Assembly (NCBI RefSeq): GCF_028823685.1
Contig: NZ_JAPEHZ010000023.1
Location: 1 to 32,267, forward strand
DNA: 32,267 nt
Direction: 5' to 3'
Origin: Tenacibaculum sp. L6
Lineage (GTDB): Bacteria > Bacteroidota > Bacteroidia > Flavobacteriales > Flavobacteriaceae
The position numbers and the translations under genes were made by a program. Under the pieces are notes generated by a model. It did no database searches and was not told the DNA's origin. It was given only the letters and a program-made list of their open reading frames with translations. The first letter of the stretch is position 1. Every line of letters begins with the position of its first letter. Positions 15,950-26,400 of this stretch are shown piece by piece.

Positions 15950-16564
15950 ATGCACTTTTTACCAGAAAAACTAGATAATTATGTTGTTGAGCATTCTCAA
16001 GCTGAACCTAAACTACTACAAGAATTAAGTAGAGAAACTTGGCAAAAAGTATTAAATCCGCGTATGTTAAGTGGTGCTTTTCAAGGTAGGGTTTTATCAA
16101 TGATTTCTAAATTAGTACAACCAACAACTATTTTAGAGATTGGTACCTACACAGGGTATTCTGCCTTATGTTTAGCTGAAGGACTTTCAAAAGATGGAAT
16201 GATTCATACGATTGATAAAAATGAGGAATTGGAAGAATTGCAGCACAAATATTTTCAAAAATCGGAATACAAAGATCAAATAACTCAATATGTTGGAAAC
16301 GCCATAGACATTATTCCTACAATTGATGCTAAGTTTGATTTGGTTTTTATTGATGCCGATAAATCTAATTATGTAAACTATTTTCATTTGATTATCGAAA
16401 AAATGAACAAAGGAGGTATCATTTTATCTGATAATGTACTTTGGAGTGGTAAAGTAATTGAAGAACTAGATCCTAAAGATATCGACACAAAAATACTTCT
16501 TGAATATAATAGACTCTTAAATGAAGATAGTCGCTTAGAAACGGTTGTAAAAACAAAAAGGTAA
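15950..16564 (+). CDS. O-methyltransferase (class I, COMT-like)
   Basis: A 204-aa SAM-dependent O-methyltransferase of the Methyltransf_3 family. Motif I is ILEIGTYTGYSALCLAEGL (residues about 62-80), with the acidic ribose-binding position in MIHTIDKNEE. The metal and catalytic residues of the family are visible in LVFIDADKSNYVNYF (Asp, Lys) and GGIILSDNVLWSGKV (Asp-Asn). Members methylate catechol-like compounds or, in some bacteria, act in pigment or secondary metabolism; the substrate here is unknown. No signal peptide. The last codons overlap a perfect palindrome that acts as terminator for this gene and the convergent decarboxylase gene. Confidence 0.92.
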   Translation: MHFLPEKLDNYVVEHSQAEPKLLQELSRETWQKVLNPRMLSGAFQGRVLSMISKLVQPTTILEIGTYTGYSALCLAEGLSKDGMIHTIDKNEELEELQHKYFQKSEYKDQITQYVGNAIDIIPTIDAKFDLVFIDADKSNYVNYFHLIIEKMNKGGIILSDNVLWSGKVIEELDPKDIDTKILLEYNRLLNEDSRLETVVKTKR

Positions 16565-16591
16565 ATCATATGATTTACCTTTTTGTTTTTA
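16548..16591. terminator. 44-bp perfect palindrome, bidirectional terminator
   Basis: Arms of 22 bp with no loop mismatch, core ggtaaatcat/atgatttacc flanked by A-rich and T-rich arms. It covers the last codons and stop of the O-methyltransferase (16562-16564) and ends 20 bases before the stop of the convergent decarboxylase gene at 16612. Confidence 0.88.
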
Positions 16592-16611
16592 TGAAATGAT
16601 GAAATTAAAAT

Positions 16612-17730
16612 TTAATTACACGTTAATCTTTCTGCAATAAATAATTCTTTTTTGTAATCTTCAATAAAAGCGTCTATTTGCCATTCTTCAGTTCCTGGAA
16701 CGCAAATGATATGCGCCATATCATTTTCTGAAGCTAATTGGTACTTTTTACATAAAACATCCGAAGGTTTATCTAACACAACAGTTAATGCTTCATTATT
16801 TCTCCATGCATTAACACCTATTTCTTTTAACTTTTGCTCTGTATAAGCAGCTAATTCTTGCGATTTTTTCGTTCTTGAAATCAACCCTTCTTTTCCGTGC
16901 TTTTCTATAAAAGCCCATAATAATAAAGGTGTTAATCCATTTCTTGACCCTGTAATTGTAGTATCTAAAGTTCCTACATACGAAACTGAGTTCACAATTC
17001 TATCTCTATGTTTTCTCTTTGCTAAAACTATTCCACAAGGTATTGGTCCACCAATGAACTTATGTCCAGATATAGAAATACTATCAATCCCTTCAGCAAA
17101 GTCAAATTTTGGTTTTGGTTCAACAAAAGGAGCAATGCACCCTAAAAATGCTGCATCACAATGAATATAATAATCTTTGATAGCGTACTTTTTAATAATT
17201 GCTTTAATTCTATCTAAGTCATCAACAGCTTCTGTCATGGTAGTTCCAATATTTAAAAAGAAAACTGCTGGTTTATCTCTGTGTAATGTTATCAAATTCT
17301 CTAAATCTTCATAATCCATTTCTCCATTATCTTGACTTCTAACAACGATATTCTTTAAGTTTAATAAGTGTAAATTCTTTTTAACACTATAATGTGTAGA
17401 TTCACTATAATAAACCACTGGATTATTAAAACTCTCACGTGCTAAATACAGACCGTATAGATTTCCTTCAGTTCCTCCATTCGTTACATAACCCCATACA
17501 TCTTTGGTTGAAGATGATAATATATCAGCAAAAAAACTAACTACTTCTCGCTCTATATCTTTTGTATCAATAGATAATGTAGAAGGAGATTCTGGATCAC
17601 CTACATTGTTAATACATACATTTAAAAAAGGTGCAAATTCACTGTAATTGAAATCCTTTGCTAAAGGATACCCAAGAAAGTTAGCTGAAGCATCACTAAT
17701 TCTGTCATAAACGTCTTTTATTCTACTCAT
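16612..17730 (-). CDS. hdc: PLP-dependent histidine decarboxylase-like enzyme
   Basis: A 372-aa group II PLP decarboxylase closest in motif pattern to Gram-negative histidine decarboxylases (about 378-383 aa), which make histamine; plant serine decarboxylases belong to the same clade, so serine is an alternative substrate. Seen are GYVTNGGTEGNLYGLYLAR (phosphate-binding region), His113 in STHYSVKKN that stacks on the PLP ring, Asp192 in HCDAAFLG that contacts the pyridine nitrogen, and Lys224 in SGHKFIGGPIPCG that forms the Schiff base. It is cytosolic. No siderophore genes or histidine/histamine antiporter are next to it. It is divergent from an Lrp/AsnC regulator that probably controls it. 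Enzyme class is firm; substrate is probable. Confidence 0.85.
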   Translation of the reverse strand: MSRIKDVYDRISDASANFLGYPLAKDFNYSEFAPFLNVCINNVGDPESPSTLSIDTKDIEREVVSFFADILSSSTKDVWGYVTNGGTEGNLYGLYLARESFNNPVVYYSESTHYSVKKNLHLLNLKNIVVRSQDNGEMDYEDLENLITLHRDKPAVFFLNIGTTMTEAVDDLDRIKAIIKKYAIKDYYIHCDAAFLGCIAPFVEPKPKFDFAEGIDSISISGHKFIGGPIPCGIVLAKRKHRDRIVNSVSYVGTLDTTITGSRNGLTPLLLWAFIEKHGKEGLISRTKKSQELAAYTEQKLKEIGVNAWRNNEALTVVLDKPSDVLCKKYQLASENDMAHIICVPGTEEWQIDAFIEDYKKELFIAERLTCN

Positions 17731-17734
17731 AACT

Positions 17735-17833
17735 ACCTATTTTTAAATATTAATAAATTACTTAACAAATATATTCTTAAAGTATAAAAATCTGCAATAA
17801 CACTATCAATAAAGAAAAAACACCTATTTTTAA
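17735..17833. repeat. 12-bp direct repeat flanking the decarboxylase/Lrp intergenic region
   Basis: The sequence acctatttttaa occurs at 17735-17746 and again at 17822-17833, 87 bases apart, in the 166-base region between the two divergent genes. Spacing is close to eight helical turns, so both could be contacted by one Lrp-type oligomer. No Lrp consensus could be verified; regulatory use is inferred. Confidence 0.4.
17766..17773 (-). promoter_or_regulatory. Bacteroidota -7 element for the decarboxylase gene
   Basis: On the minus strand this reads TATATTTG, an exact TAnnTTTG match, 36 bases before the decarboxylase start codon at 17730. Confidence 0.5.
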
Positions 17834-17896
17834 CCTTTAAAAAGATTAAATTTCTTTTTTAACTCTGAAAATCATTTTAAAACAGAAAAACATACC

Positions 17897-18361
17897 ATGC
17901 ATCAACTAGATAATGTAGATAAAAAGCTATTAGAAGAATTGCAAAATGACTGTAAGCAATCTATAAAACAACTAGCCAACAAAGTAAACCTATCTATAAC
18001 ACCTACTCACGAACGTGTAAAAAAGATGGAGGCTAACGGAATTATAGATAAATACGTGGCTTTAGTAAACTTAGAAACAATTGATAAGAGTTTAATTGTT
18101 TATTGTCAAGTTACACTAGTAAAGCATCAAGAAAGTGCTTTTAAAGAATTTGAAGAGTACATGTCTAAAATAGATGAAATAGTAGAGGTGTCTTATATAG
18201 CTGGTGTGTATGACTTCTTGTTAAAAGTTGTTTTGAAAGACATGAATGAATATCAGGATTTTGTGCTAAAAAAATTATCACAGTTAGAAGTAATATCAAA
18301 CATCCAAAGCTCGTTTGTAATGAAGCAAGTTAAAAACACTACAAAAATAAAATTGACATAA
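17897..18361 (+). CDS. Lrp/AsnC family transcriptional regulator
   Basis: A 154-aa feast/famine regulator. The N-terminal winged helix is VDKKLLEELQNDCKQSIKQLANKVNLSITPTHERVKKMEANGIIDKYVALVN (residues about 5-57). The C-terminal RAM effector domain covers about 65-145, with VEVSYIAGVYDFLLKVVLKDMNEYQDFVLKKL. Such proteins bind amino acids and form octamers that wrap DNA. The gene is divergent from the histidine-decarboxylase-like gene and the only other gene at this locus, so local control of amino acid decarboxylation is likely, with the substrate amino acid as effector. This link is inferred from gene order. Confidence 0.92.
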   Translation: MHQLDNVDKKLLEELQNDCKQSIKQLANKVNLSITPTHERVKKMEANGIIDKYVALVNLETIDKSLIVYCQVTLVKHQESAFKEFEEYMSKIDEIVEVSYIAGVYDFLLKVVLKDMNEYQDFVLKKLSQLEVISNIQSSFVMKQVKNTTKIKLT

Positions 18362-18387
18362 TTCTTAGGAACTATGTCAATTTTATT
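18346..18387. terminator. Bidirectional terminator between Lrp gene and tatA
   Basis: Arms aataaaattgacata and tatgtcaattttatt (15 bp) with a 12-base loop that can pair further (ttc/gaa). The Lrp stop codon (18359-18361) lies at the edge of the loop, and the tatA stop follows at 18391. Confidence 0.8.
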
Positions 18388-18390
18388 GAT

Positions 18391-18672
18391 TTAACGACTC
18401 CTTTTTATAGGGCCTGTAAAATCATCAATATTATCTTTTACTTCGTTAATTTCATTGTTTATGTCTTTAACAAAGTCTGTATCTATACCTTGATTTTTTG
18501 CACTTTCATTAATCTCTCGTTTAATGTCGTTTGTTGCATCTTTAATTTGACGCATTCCCTTTCCTAGCCCTCTTGCTATCTCAGGAATTTTATCAGCCCC
18601 AAATAACATAACTACGATTAACAAGATTACAAAAATCTCTGGTCCTCCAATAAATAAAAATATTCCATTCAT
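18391..18672 (-). CDS. tatA: Twin-arginine translocase subunit TatA/E
   Basis: A 93-aa inner-membrane component of the Tat pathway for export of folded proteins. The start at 18672 is chosen because it puts the membrane segment at the N-terminus as usual ([20 protein letters not shown]); the longer frame begins inside a terminator palindrome. The transmembrane helix is followed by the hinge and amphipathic helix [31 protein letters not shown], then a charged tail ending in KRSR. No tatC is in the window, as is common in Bacteroidota. It lies downstream of atpC but separated by a strong terminator. Confidence 0.93.
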   Translation of the reverse strand: MNGIFLFIGGPEIFVILLIVVMLFGADKIPEIARGLGKGMRQIKDATNDIKREINESAKNQGIDTDFVKDINNEINEVKDNIDDFTGPIKRSR

Positions 18673-18706
18673 CACTGCAAAGATAGTTAAATTCAATTTC
18701 CTATAC

Positions 18707-18760
18707 TTTATATAAAATAAAAAAGCAACCAAATTTGGTTGCTTTTTTATTTTATATAAA
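18707..18760. terminator. 54-bp perfect palindrome after atpC
   Basis: Two 27-bp arms that are exact inverse complements without a spacer, core gcaacc aaatttggttgc flanked by A/T-rich arms (tttatataaaataaaaaa and its complement). It lies directly after the atpC stop at 18766 and should end the atpDC transcript; its outer arm overlaps the region upstream of tatA. Confidence 0.88.
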
Positions 18761-18765
18761 ATGCA

Positions 18766-19059
18766 TTAGTCTGCAAGAATAATCACTTTATTATCTTTCA
18801 TTTCAAGAGTTCCTGATTTGATTTTTAAAGTTAATACTTTATCATCTTCTGGTAATCTTTCAATGTTTGCATGTAAATCATCAAAAACTAAATGAGTTTG
18901 AGTGTGTACATGTACTTTTATTCTTCCTTCAGTTAAAATAGACACCACTGGTGCGTGATTATTTAACATTTGGAATTCTCCATTTACACCTGGTACTGCT
19001 ACAGAATCAACTTCTGATGAAAATAAGATAGCTTCTGGTGTTACAATTTCTAAATACAT
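18766..19059 (-). CDS. atpC: ATP synthase F1 epsilon subunit (short form)
   Basis: A 97-aa epsilon subunit of the F1F0 ATP synthase. The N-terminal beta-sandwich is intact: MYLEIVTPEAILFSSEVDSVAVPGVNGEFQMLNNHAPVVSIL, ending with GTLEMKDNKVIILAD. The C-terminal two-helix domain that inhibits ATP hydrolysis in E. coli (about 40 more residues) is absent, which is usual in Bacteroidota rather than a truncation. It follows atpD by 44 bases on the same strand, as one transcript, and is ended by a large palindromic terminator. The remaining synthase genes are not nearby. Confidence 0.95.
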   Translation of the reverse strand: MYLEIVTPEAILFSSEVDSVAVPGVNGEFQMLNNHAPVVSILTEGRIKVHVHTQTHLVFDDLHANIERLPEDDKVLTLKIKSGTLEMKDNKVIILAD

Positions 19060-19103
19060 ATTTTAATGCTTTAGGGCTTTAAGCTATTGCTTAAGGCAAT
19101 TAA

Positions 19104-20627
<1,524 letters not shown>

Positions 20628-20677
20628 TTAAAGTTATTTTATTTACTATATGAGTTTTAACTCATTTTTTCAAGGTG

Positions 20678-20685
20678 CAAAGGTA
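20678..20685 (-). promoter_or_regulatory. Bacteroidota -7 element for atpD
   Basis: Reads TACCTTTG on the minus strand, an exact TAnnTTTG match, 63 bases upstream of the atpD start. A small hairpin (atgagtt - tt - aactcat, 20650-20665) lies in the resulting 5' leader. Confidence 0.5.
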
Positions 20686-20750
20686 ATTTTTTTAGTGGAA
20701 TTTAAAAAACCTTTCGCGGTATTTTTCCATAAAAAAATTCCATAAAAAAA

Positions 20751-20787
20751 GCCTCACAAATGTGAGGCGGCTCACAAATGTGAGGCT
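20751..20787. terminator. Tandem duplicated terminator hairpins after the OmpA gene
   Basis: Two copies of nearly the same hairpin in direct tandem: gcctcacaaatgtgaggc (20751-20768) and ggctcacaaatgtgaggc (20769-20786). The first has a 7-bp stem and aaat loop, the second has a one-base change at the stem base. An A run precedes and a T-rich tract follows, and a repeated ccataaaaaaa element lies just before. The pair lies 27 bases past the OmpA stop and should end that transcript on the minus strand. Confidence 0.8.
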
Positions 20788-20813
20788 TAATTTTTATAGA
20801 TATGTGCTTAAAA

Positions 20814-22169
20814 TTATTTTACAACTTTAATTTCAACACGTCTGTTTTGAGCTCTACCTTCTCTTGTTTTGTTATCAGCGATTGGGTAATCTTCACCAAA
20901 ACCTGCAGAAGTTAATCTGTCAGCAGCGATTTCTCCTTTAGCTACTAAGTAATCTAAAACAGCTTTAGCTCTTCTTTCAGATAATTTTTGGTTTAATGAG
21001 TTAGATCCTGAACTATCAGTATGTCCTTGAATGCTAAAGTTAGCTTTAGGATATTCTTTCATTACTGCAGCGATTAAATCTAATTTACCAGTAGTACCAG
21101 TTCTAAAAGTAGATTTACCAGAGTTGAAGTAAATAGCTCTTGCGAACTCGTTTAATTGCTTAACAGCTTCTTCTTTGATTACTACTTCTGGACATCCGTT
21201 GTTAGATGCTACACCAGCTTCGTTTGGACACTTATCGTCTTTGTCTAATACTCCGTCTCCGTCAGTATCTGGCCAAGGACATCCGTTGTTTTCAGCTGGA
21301 CCAGCAGTGTTAGGACACTTATCTTTTCCATCTACAACACCGTCTCCATCAGCATCAGGACAACCGTTGTTAGCTTTAGTTCCTTTTTCAGTTGGACAAG
21401 CATCATCTTTATCAGCGATACCATCTCCATCTGCATCAGGACATCCGTTTAAAGCAGCTAAACCAGCAACTTCTGGACAAGCATCGTCAGAATCTTTGAT
21501 TCCGTCTCCGTCTGTATCAGGACACCCGTTGAATTCTTTTAATCCAGCAACTTCTGGACAAGCATCTTCTTTATCGTATACTCCGTCTCCGTCAGTATCT
21601 TTTCCTCCAAATTTGAATACTAAACCGATTGAGTGTTGGAAGTGATCTTTTACTTTATCAGCAAACTCTTTCTTACCTCCTGTTTGGAAGTTTAACCCTA
21701 AATTGTCGTTAAACCAGACGTTGAATCCAGCACCAGCATTTAACATACCTTCACCTAAATCATCAACAGAAGTATAACCTCCACCAACATATACATAAGG
21801 ATCCCACCATCCAGTGTGTCCAAATAAGTTGTTCATGTCATACTTTACGTTAGCATCAATAGCCCAGTAAAGCATATCTGAATCATTCTCTGTGTAAACA
21901 GTTTCAATTTTGTTTAAAGACCCTGCTAATTGTAATGTAAACCCATCGTTTAAGTATCTATCAACAGTTACTCTTGAGATAGATGGTAAGATGTTCCAGT
22001 CACTAGTACCGATGTAATCTTTAGCATAATCTCCAAATTTAGAAGGAACTCTAATGTCTACTGCATTAGCCCCGAAACCAACCGCCCAAGGGTTGTCTGA
22101 ATCCTGTGCGCTAACGTTTACTGCAGCAAACGCAAATAAAGCCATCACAGCTAATTTTAATTGTTTCAT
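20814..22169 (-). CDS. OmpA-family outer-membrane protein with thrombospondin type 3 repeats
   Basis: A 451-aa protein linking outer membrane and peptidoglycan. Signal peptide ([22 protein letters not shown]), an N-terminal eight-stranded barrel (about 25-188), then five calcium-binding thrombospondin type 3 repeats (about 190-328), each with a xDGDGxxDxxDxCP core, starting at residues 191, 218, 245, 272 and 301. The C-terminal OmpA domain (about 335-450) contains [25 protein letters not shown] and the peptidoglycan-contacting [24 protein letters not shown]. It gives structural integrity to the envelope. It is an abundant protein by codon use, with a good promoter. No partner genes in the same operon. 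Confidence 0.95.
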   Translation of the reverse strand: MKQLKLAVMALFAFAAVNVSAQDSDNPWAVGFGANAVDIRVPSKFGDYAKDYIGTSDWNILPSISRVTVDRYLNDGFTLQLAGSLNKIETVYTENDSDMLYWAIDANVKYDMNNLFGHTGWWDPYVYVGGGYTSVDDLGEGMLNAGAGFNVWFNDNLGLNFQTGGKKEFADKVKDHFQHSIGLVFKFGGKDTDGDGVYDKEDACPEVAGLKEFNGCPDTDGDGIKDSDDACPEVAGLAALNGCPDADGDGIADKDDACPTEKGTKANNGCPDADGDGVVDGKDKCPNTAGPAENNGCPWPDTDGDGVLDKDDKCPNEAGVASNNGCPEVVIKEEAVKQLNEFARAIYFNSGKSTFRTGTTGKLDLIAAVMKEYPKANFSIQGHTDSSGSNSLNQKLSERRAKAVLDYLVAKGEIAADRLTSAGFGEDYPIADNKTREGRAQNRRVEIKVVK

Positions 22170-22207
22170 TATTAAAAATTTAAATTAAAAGTTCGTTTAT
22201 ATATTCG

Positions 22208-22238
22208 CAAATGTAAGTTGTTAAAACTTATTTACAAA
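22208..22238 (-). promoter_or_regulatory. Full Bacteroidota promoter for the OmpA-family gene
   Basis: On the minus strand a TTTG (-33, 22235-22238) and TACATTTG (-7, 22208-22215) are separated by 19 bases, the expected spacing for the Bacteroidota housekeeping promoter. The 5' leader would be about 30-40 bases. Confidence 0.6.
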
Positions 22239-22249
22239 AACAAATCTAC

Positions 22250-22276
22250 AAAAACTTACAACAAATGCAAGTTTTT
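22250..22276. terminator. Hairpin after the kbl remnant
   Basis: Arms aaaaacttaca and tgcaagttttt (11 bp with one G.U pair in the minus-strand RNA), loop of 5 bases, with the T run inside the stem. It is placed 12 bases after the kbl stop and just upstream of the OmpA promoter. Confidence 0.45.
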
Positions 22277-22287
22277 GAAGAACTAAT

Positions 22288-23453
22288 TTATATCACTTTC
22301 AGCTCTTTTCCAACCTTGATAAACGCGTTTATTGCCTTATCTAAATGCTCTTTTTCATGAGCTGCTGAAAGTTGCACTCTAATTCTTGCTTGTTCTTTTG
22401 GCACTACAGGGTAAAAGAAACCTATCACATAAATACCTTCTTCTAATAACTTATTCGCCATTACTTGCGACAACTTTGCATCGTATAACATTACAGGTAC
22501 AATTGCAGCATCAGCTCCTACTAAATCAAAACCTGCTTTTTCCATTTCTGTACGGAAATAGTTGGTGTTCCACTCTAATTTATCGCGTAACGATGTATCG
22601 TTTGATAATAAATCAAATACTTTTAAAGAAGCCCCTACAATAGCAGGTGCTAATGAGTTTGAGAATAAATACGGGCGAGAACGTTGACGTAAAATTTCAA
22701 TAATTTCTTTTTTACCCGTTGTATATCCTCCCATTGCTCCTCCAAGAGCTTTCCCTAAAGTTCCGGTAACGATATCAACACGATCCATTACATTTTTAAG
22801 CTCTACTGTACCTCTACCTGTTTTCCCTATAAATCCTGCTGCATGACATTCATCTACCATTACCATTGCATCGTACTTATCAGCTAAATCACATATTTCA
22901 TCTAACTTTGCTACAATTCCGTCCATAGAGAAAACACCATCAGTTACAATAATTTTAAAGCGATGACCTTTCTTATTCGCTTCAATTAATTGCTCTTCTA
23001 ATGAAGCCATATCATTATTATTATAACGGTAACGAGCTGCTTTACACAAACGCACTCCGTCAATAATAGATGCATGGTTTAAACTATCAGAAATAATAGT
23101 ACACCTCCATTTGCATCAAAAGCTGCAGCGTATAATATAGTGTCTTCCGTAGTATAAAAATCTGCAATCTTTTTTTCCAATTGCTTATGAATATCTTGCG
23201 TACCACAAATGAAACGTACAGATGACATTCCAAAACCATGAGTATCCATAACATTTTTTGCTGCTTGAATTACTTCTGGATTATTCGACAACCCTAAATA
23301 ATTATTTGCACAAAAGTTGATTACCTCTTCACCTGTAGAGATTTTAATAACCGCATCTTGCGACGAAGTAATAATGCGCTCTGATTTATATAATCCAGCA
23401 TCTTTAATATCCTGAATTTCTTGTTGTAATTGTTCTTTAATTTTTCCGTACAT
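22288..23453 (-). pseudogene. kbl: Glycine C-acetyltransferase (2-amino-3-ketobutyrate CoA ligase), broken by deletion
   Basis: PLP enzyme of threonine degradation that converts 2-amino-3-ketobutyrate and CoA to glycine and acetyl-CoA. The N-terminal part (23453 down to 23079) is normal up to [13 protein letters not shown], then runs into LLFLIV and a stop. The C-terminal part resumes in another frame at [19 protein letters not shown] and continues to 22288, with the PLP lysine intact in [15 protein letters not shown] and the cofactor site [11 protein letters not shown]. Between GGV and IISD the family has about 11 residues (FEPLLGAEDA-like); only 5 bases remain in place of 33, a net loss of 28 nt near 23100. 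This is not a programmed frameshift, because sequence is missing. A downstream GTG could start the second part, but it lacks the N-terminal third. Deletion or assembly error remain alternatives. Confidence 0.85.
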
Positions 23454-23499
23454 AATTTATGTTTGAAAGTTGTTTGCTATAAAAGGTCAAAGTTAGGTT

Positions 23500-26400
23500 T
23501 TAAACTTCTTCAACCAAAATTTCTTCATCAATATATATGAGTAGTTTCTTCTGAACTTTAAAATTCATCGTTTGCAATACTCTCGCGTACCTCAATAATT
23601 GTTGATGATATACTTTGGAAGGCTTCCCTGTTTTATAATCGATAATTACCACTTCGTTTTCTTGATTAAACACCAATCGGTCTGGAATTACAATTTGACC
23701 ATCGATATCTACAATTTCGCGTTCATTGAATACCGTTATCTCATCCGAAAAATAATCTTGTAACAATGGATGATTTATAATTTGCCGAATCTTTTTAGTT
23801 ATTTCTTCTGTTTTTTCTTTCGGAAGAATTCCTTGCTGCTCATATCGAAGTACTACTTCATTAATATCCTCTTTAGTGCTTACTTCCGCCATCATTTCAT
23901 GGATTAAATTACCAAACTCAATGGCTTTTCCTTGTTCAGTATCCCATAATTTAGAAGCACTAGCCAACATTTGAATATTGTGTTCTTGCCAAGGAGTAGA
24001 AATAAACGTTTCTTGAATTTCAGTTGCGTTATTCTGCTCTTTAGATTCACTTACTCTTTCAGGAATACCAACAGTATATTCTAGCTGGTCATCATTCCAT
24101 AAATTTTGAGCTTTTAAATAATTAATAAAAACCCCTGAGTAAAAATTCGTATTCTCTTCTCCTTTCGAAGAAATTTTCTTTTCGGTTATAACATGTAACT
24201 GTTCTACCGCTCTTGTCAATGCAACATATAACAAATTAAAATTATCTAATTCTAACTCCTCTCGCTGCTGATGATAAATCTCCGAACCGCGGTCGTTTAC
24301 ATAGTTCAAGTCTTTATTGAAGGGAACTAATAATTCTTTAAATCCATCAAAATTATCGGGTAATTCATCTAACCAAACTTTCGGATTGACTTGTCGATAC
24401 ACATCTAAATCATAGGGAAAAATTACCACCGGGAATTCCAATCCTTTTGATTTGTGTATCGTCATCACTTGTACCGCATTTCCACTCTCTGGAGCCACAA
24501 TACTCAACTTATCTTTTTTATCTGACCAAAAGTCTAAAAACTCTTGAATACTCGTTCCTCTTCGCTGTTGTTCTAATACCACATCTAAGAAAAATTGCAC
24601 ATAGGCATCTGAAGAAGTAATCAGTTGAAAACCTCGAATAATTTCTTCTACTTTTTCATAAAAAGGCAGCTGATGGAAAGTTGATAATTCAAAAGTAGTT
24701 CCGTAGTTTTTTAACTGTTGAAAAATGGCTTCATTAGGTTGACCAATCAACTCAGCAATAAACGAATGTTTATGTTCTGTAACTTTTAAATGTTCTTGCA
24801 AAAAATAGAGCATTTCTAAGCATGTTTCTTTATCATTCGGATGTTGAATTACCTGTAAAACATCCATAATAAACTTGACTTTGGAACTATTTTCTAACAA
24901 TAAAGTTTCTGAAGAAATGATATCAATTCCATTTTCTGACAAGTAATTTGCCACAGCAATTCCATCTTTCTTTTTTCGAACCAGAATACAAATTTCATTC
25001 AGCGAAAACTCTTTTTCTAATCTTTTGACAAGCTCTAGAACTTTCTTCGGATATTTTATCTGTTCATCTTCTTTTTCATCTTCCTTTTCCAAAAAAGTCA
25101 GCGATACACAACCTCCTTTTTTTGAGTTTTCTAGCTGCTTATTTCCATCAATAAACAATTGTTTGTAGGATTCATTTTGCAAGAAATTTGCTGTATGTTG
25201 AAAAAACTGATTGTTAAAATTTATTACCTCAGCATAACTCCTAAAATTAGTTTCTAAAGTTTTTACTTCTTTCGAAATATGAAACGGATTGTCTTTCTCC
25301 GATCCTAAACCAATAAATTGTTCAGACTTTCCTCCACGCCAACGATAAATTGCCTGTTTACCATCACCTACCAACAACAAATTACTGTTTTCTTGCGCCA
25401 GCGCATTATCAATCAGCGGAATTAAATTTTGCCACTGTAAAGAGGAAGTATCTTGCATTTCATCAATAAAATAATGCATAAATCGTTGCCCAATACGTTC
25501 GTAAATAAATGGTGCAGGCTGGTCTTTAATATTATCAGAAATCAACTGATTGAACTCTGCGTTTAGTCGTAAGTTATTTTCTTCTTTTAAATGTGAAAGT
25601 TCTTGATTGATATTATTTAAAACTGCCAGCGGAATGATACTTTTTAACGCCAAATTATTCATCAAAAACTGCTGATACAATTTTTCTGACTCTGTATATA
25701 ATCGAAGTAATTCTGGTAAAAGTCCTTCGATAGCTGCTTTTATATCATCTGACTTTGACTTGGCGTAAAAATTATTTTCTTCTATTCGTTCTCTAAGAGC
25801 ACTTTCATCAAAAAACTTCGCTTTTTCAGGATTTTGAGATAACGCTAAAAAATGATTAGGCAGCATTGAACGATAAAAATCATTATGAGCTAATTGCATA
25901 CTTTCAATCACTCGAAGTGCTTCTTCTCCAATTTCTTTCCAACGTTTTTTTATTTCTTTTTGATGTTTGGATAGTTTTGTTTTTAAATTGGTAAAATCAG
26001 CGAGCTGTTTATCTGCTAATTTTCTAAAATGCTTTGTATCGTCTTCATTCAATAAAATTTTAGAAAACTCATTTAGTTCACGAGAAATATCCCACGATTT
26101 ATCATCATCAGCTTTATCTAATGAAAAATCAATCAACAACTTTGTTAAAGCTTCATCGGTTCCAATTTTTGAAATGAGTACATCTACCGCTTCATTTAAC
26201 AATGAAATTGCATCCATTTCTACTTCAAAATTGAGTGGTAATCCTAAATCGTATGCAAAACTTTTTATGATTTTATGTGTAAAACTATCAATTGTAGTAA
26301 TTGAAAACGCTGCATAATTCCGAAGAATTTCATCTAATAATTTTTTGCTTCGCTCTTTAACAACAGTTCTGTCAAGCGAAGTTTCCTTCAAAATTACCTC

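Noticed and set aside
18766..19059. Apparent truncation of the ATP synthase epsilon subunit
   Set aside because: Short epsilon subunits lacking the C-terminal helices are normal in Bacteroidota, and the gene has a normal stop and terminator.
21195..21600. Tandem DNA repeats of about 75-90 bases that at first look like a repeat array
   Set aside because: They encode the five thrombospondin type 3 protein repeats of the OmpA-family protein and are not a CRISPR or non-coding array.
21175..21645. Long open frame on the plus strand opposite the thrombospondin type 3 repeats, and similar antisense frames opposite the ZIP and helicase genes
   Set aside because: They mirror the biased codons of real genes on the other strand and show no independent protein features.
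22288..23055. C-terminal kbl fragment as an independent short aminotransferase gene starting at GTG
   Set aside because: It begins in the middle of the conserved fold without the N-terminal part of the active site and has no plausible promoter; it is better read as the remainder of a broken gene.
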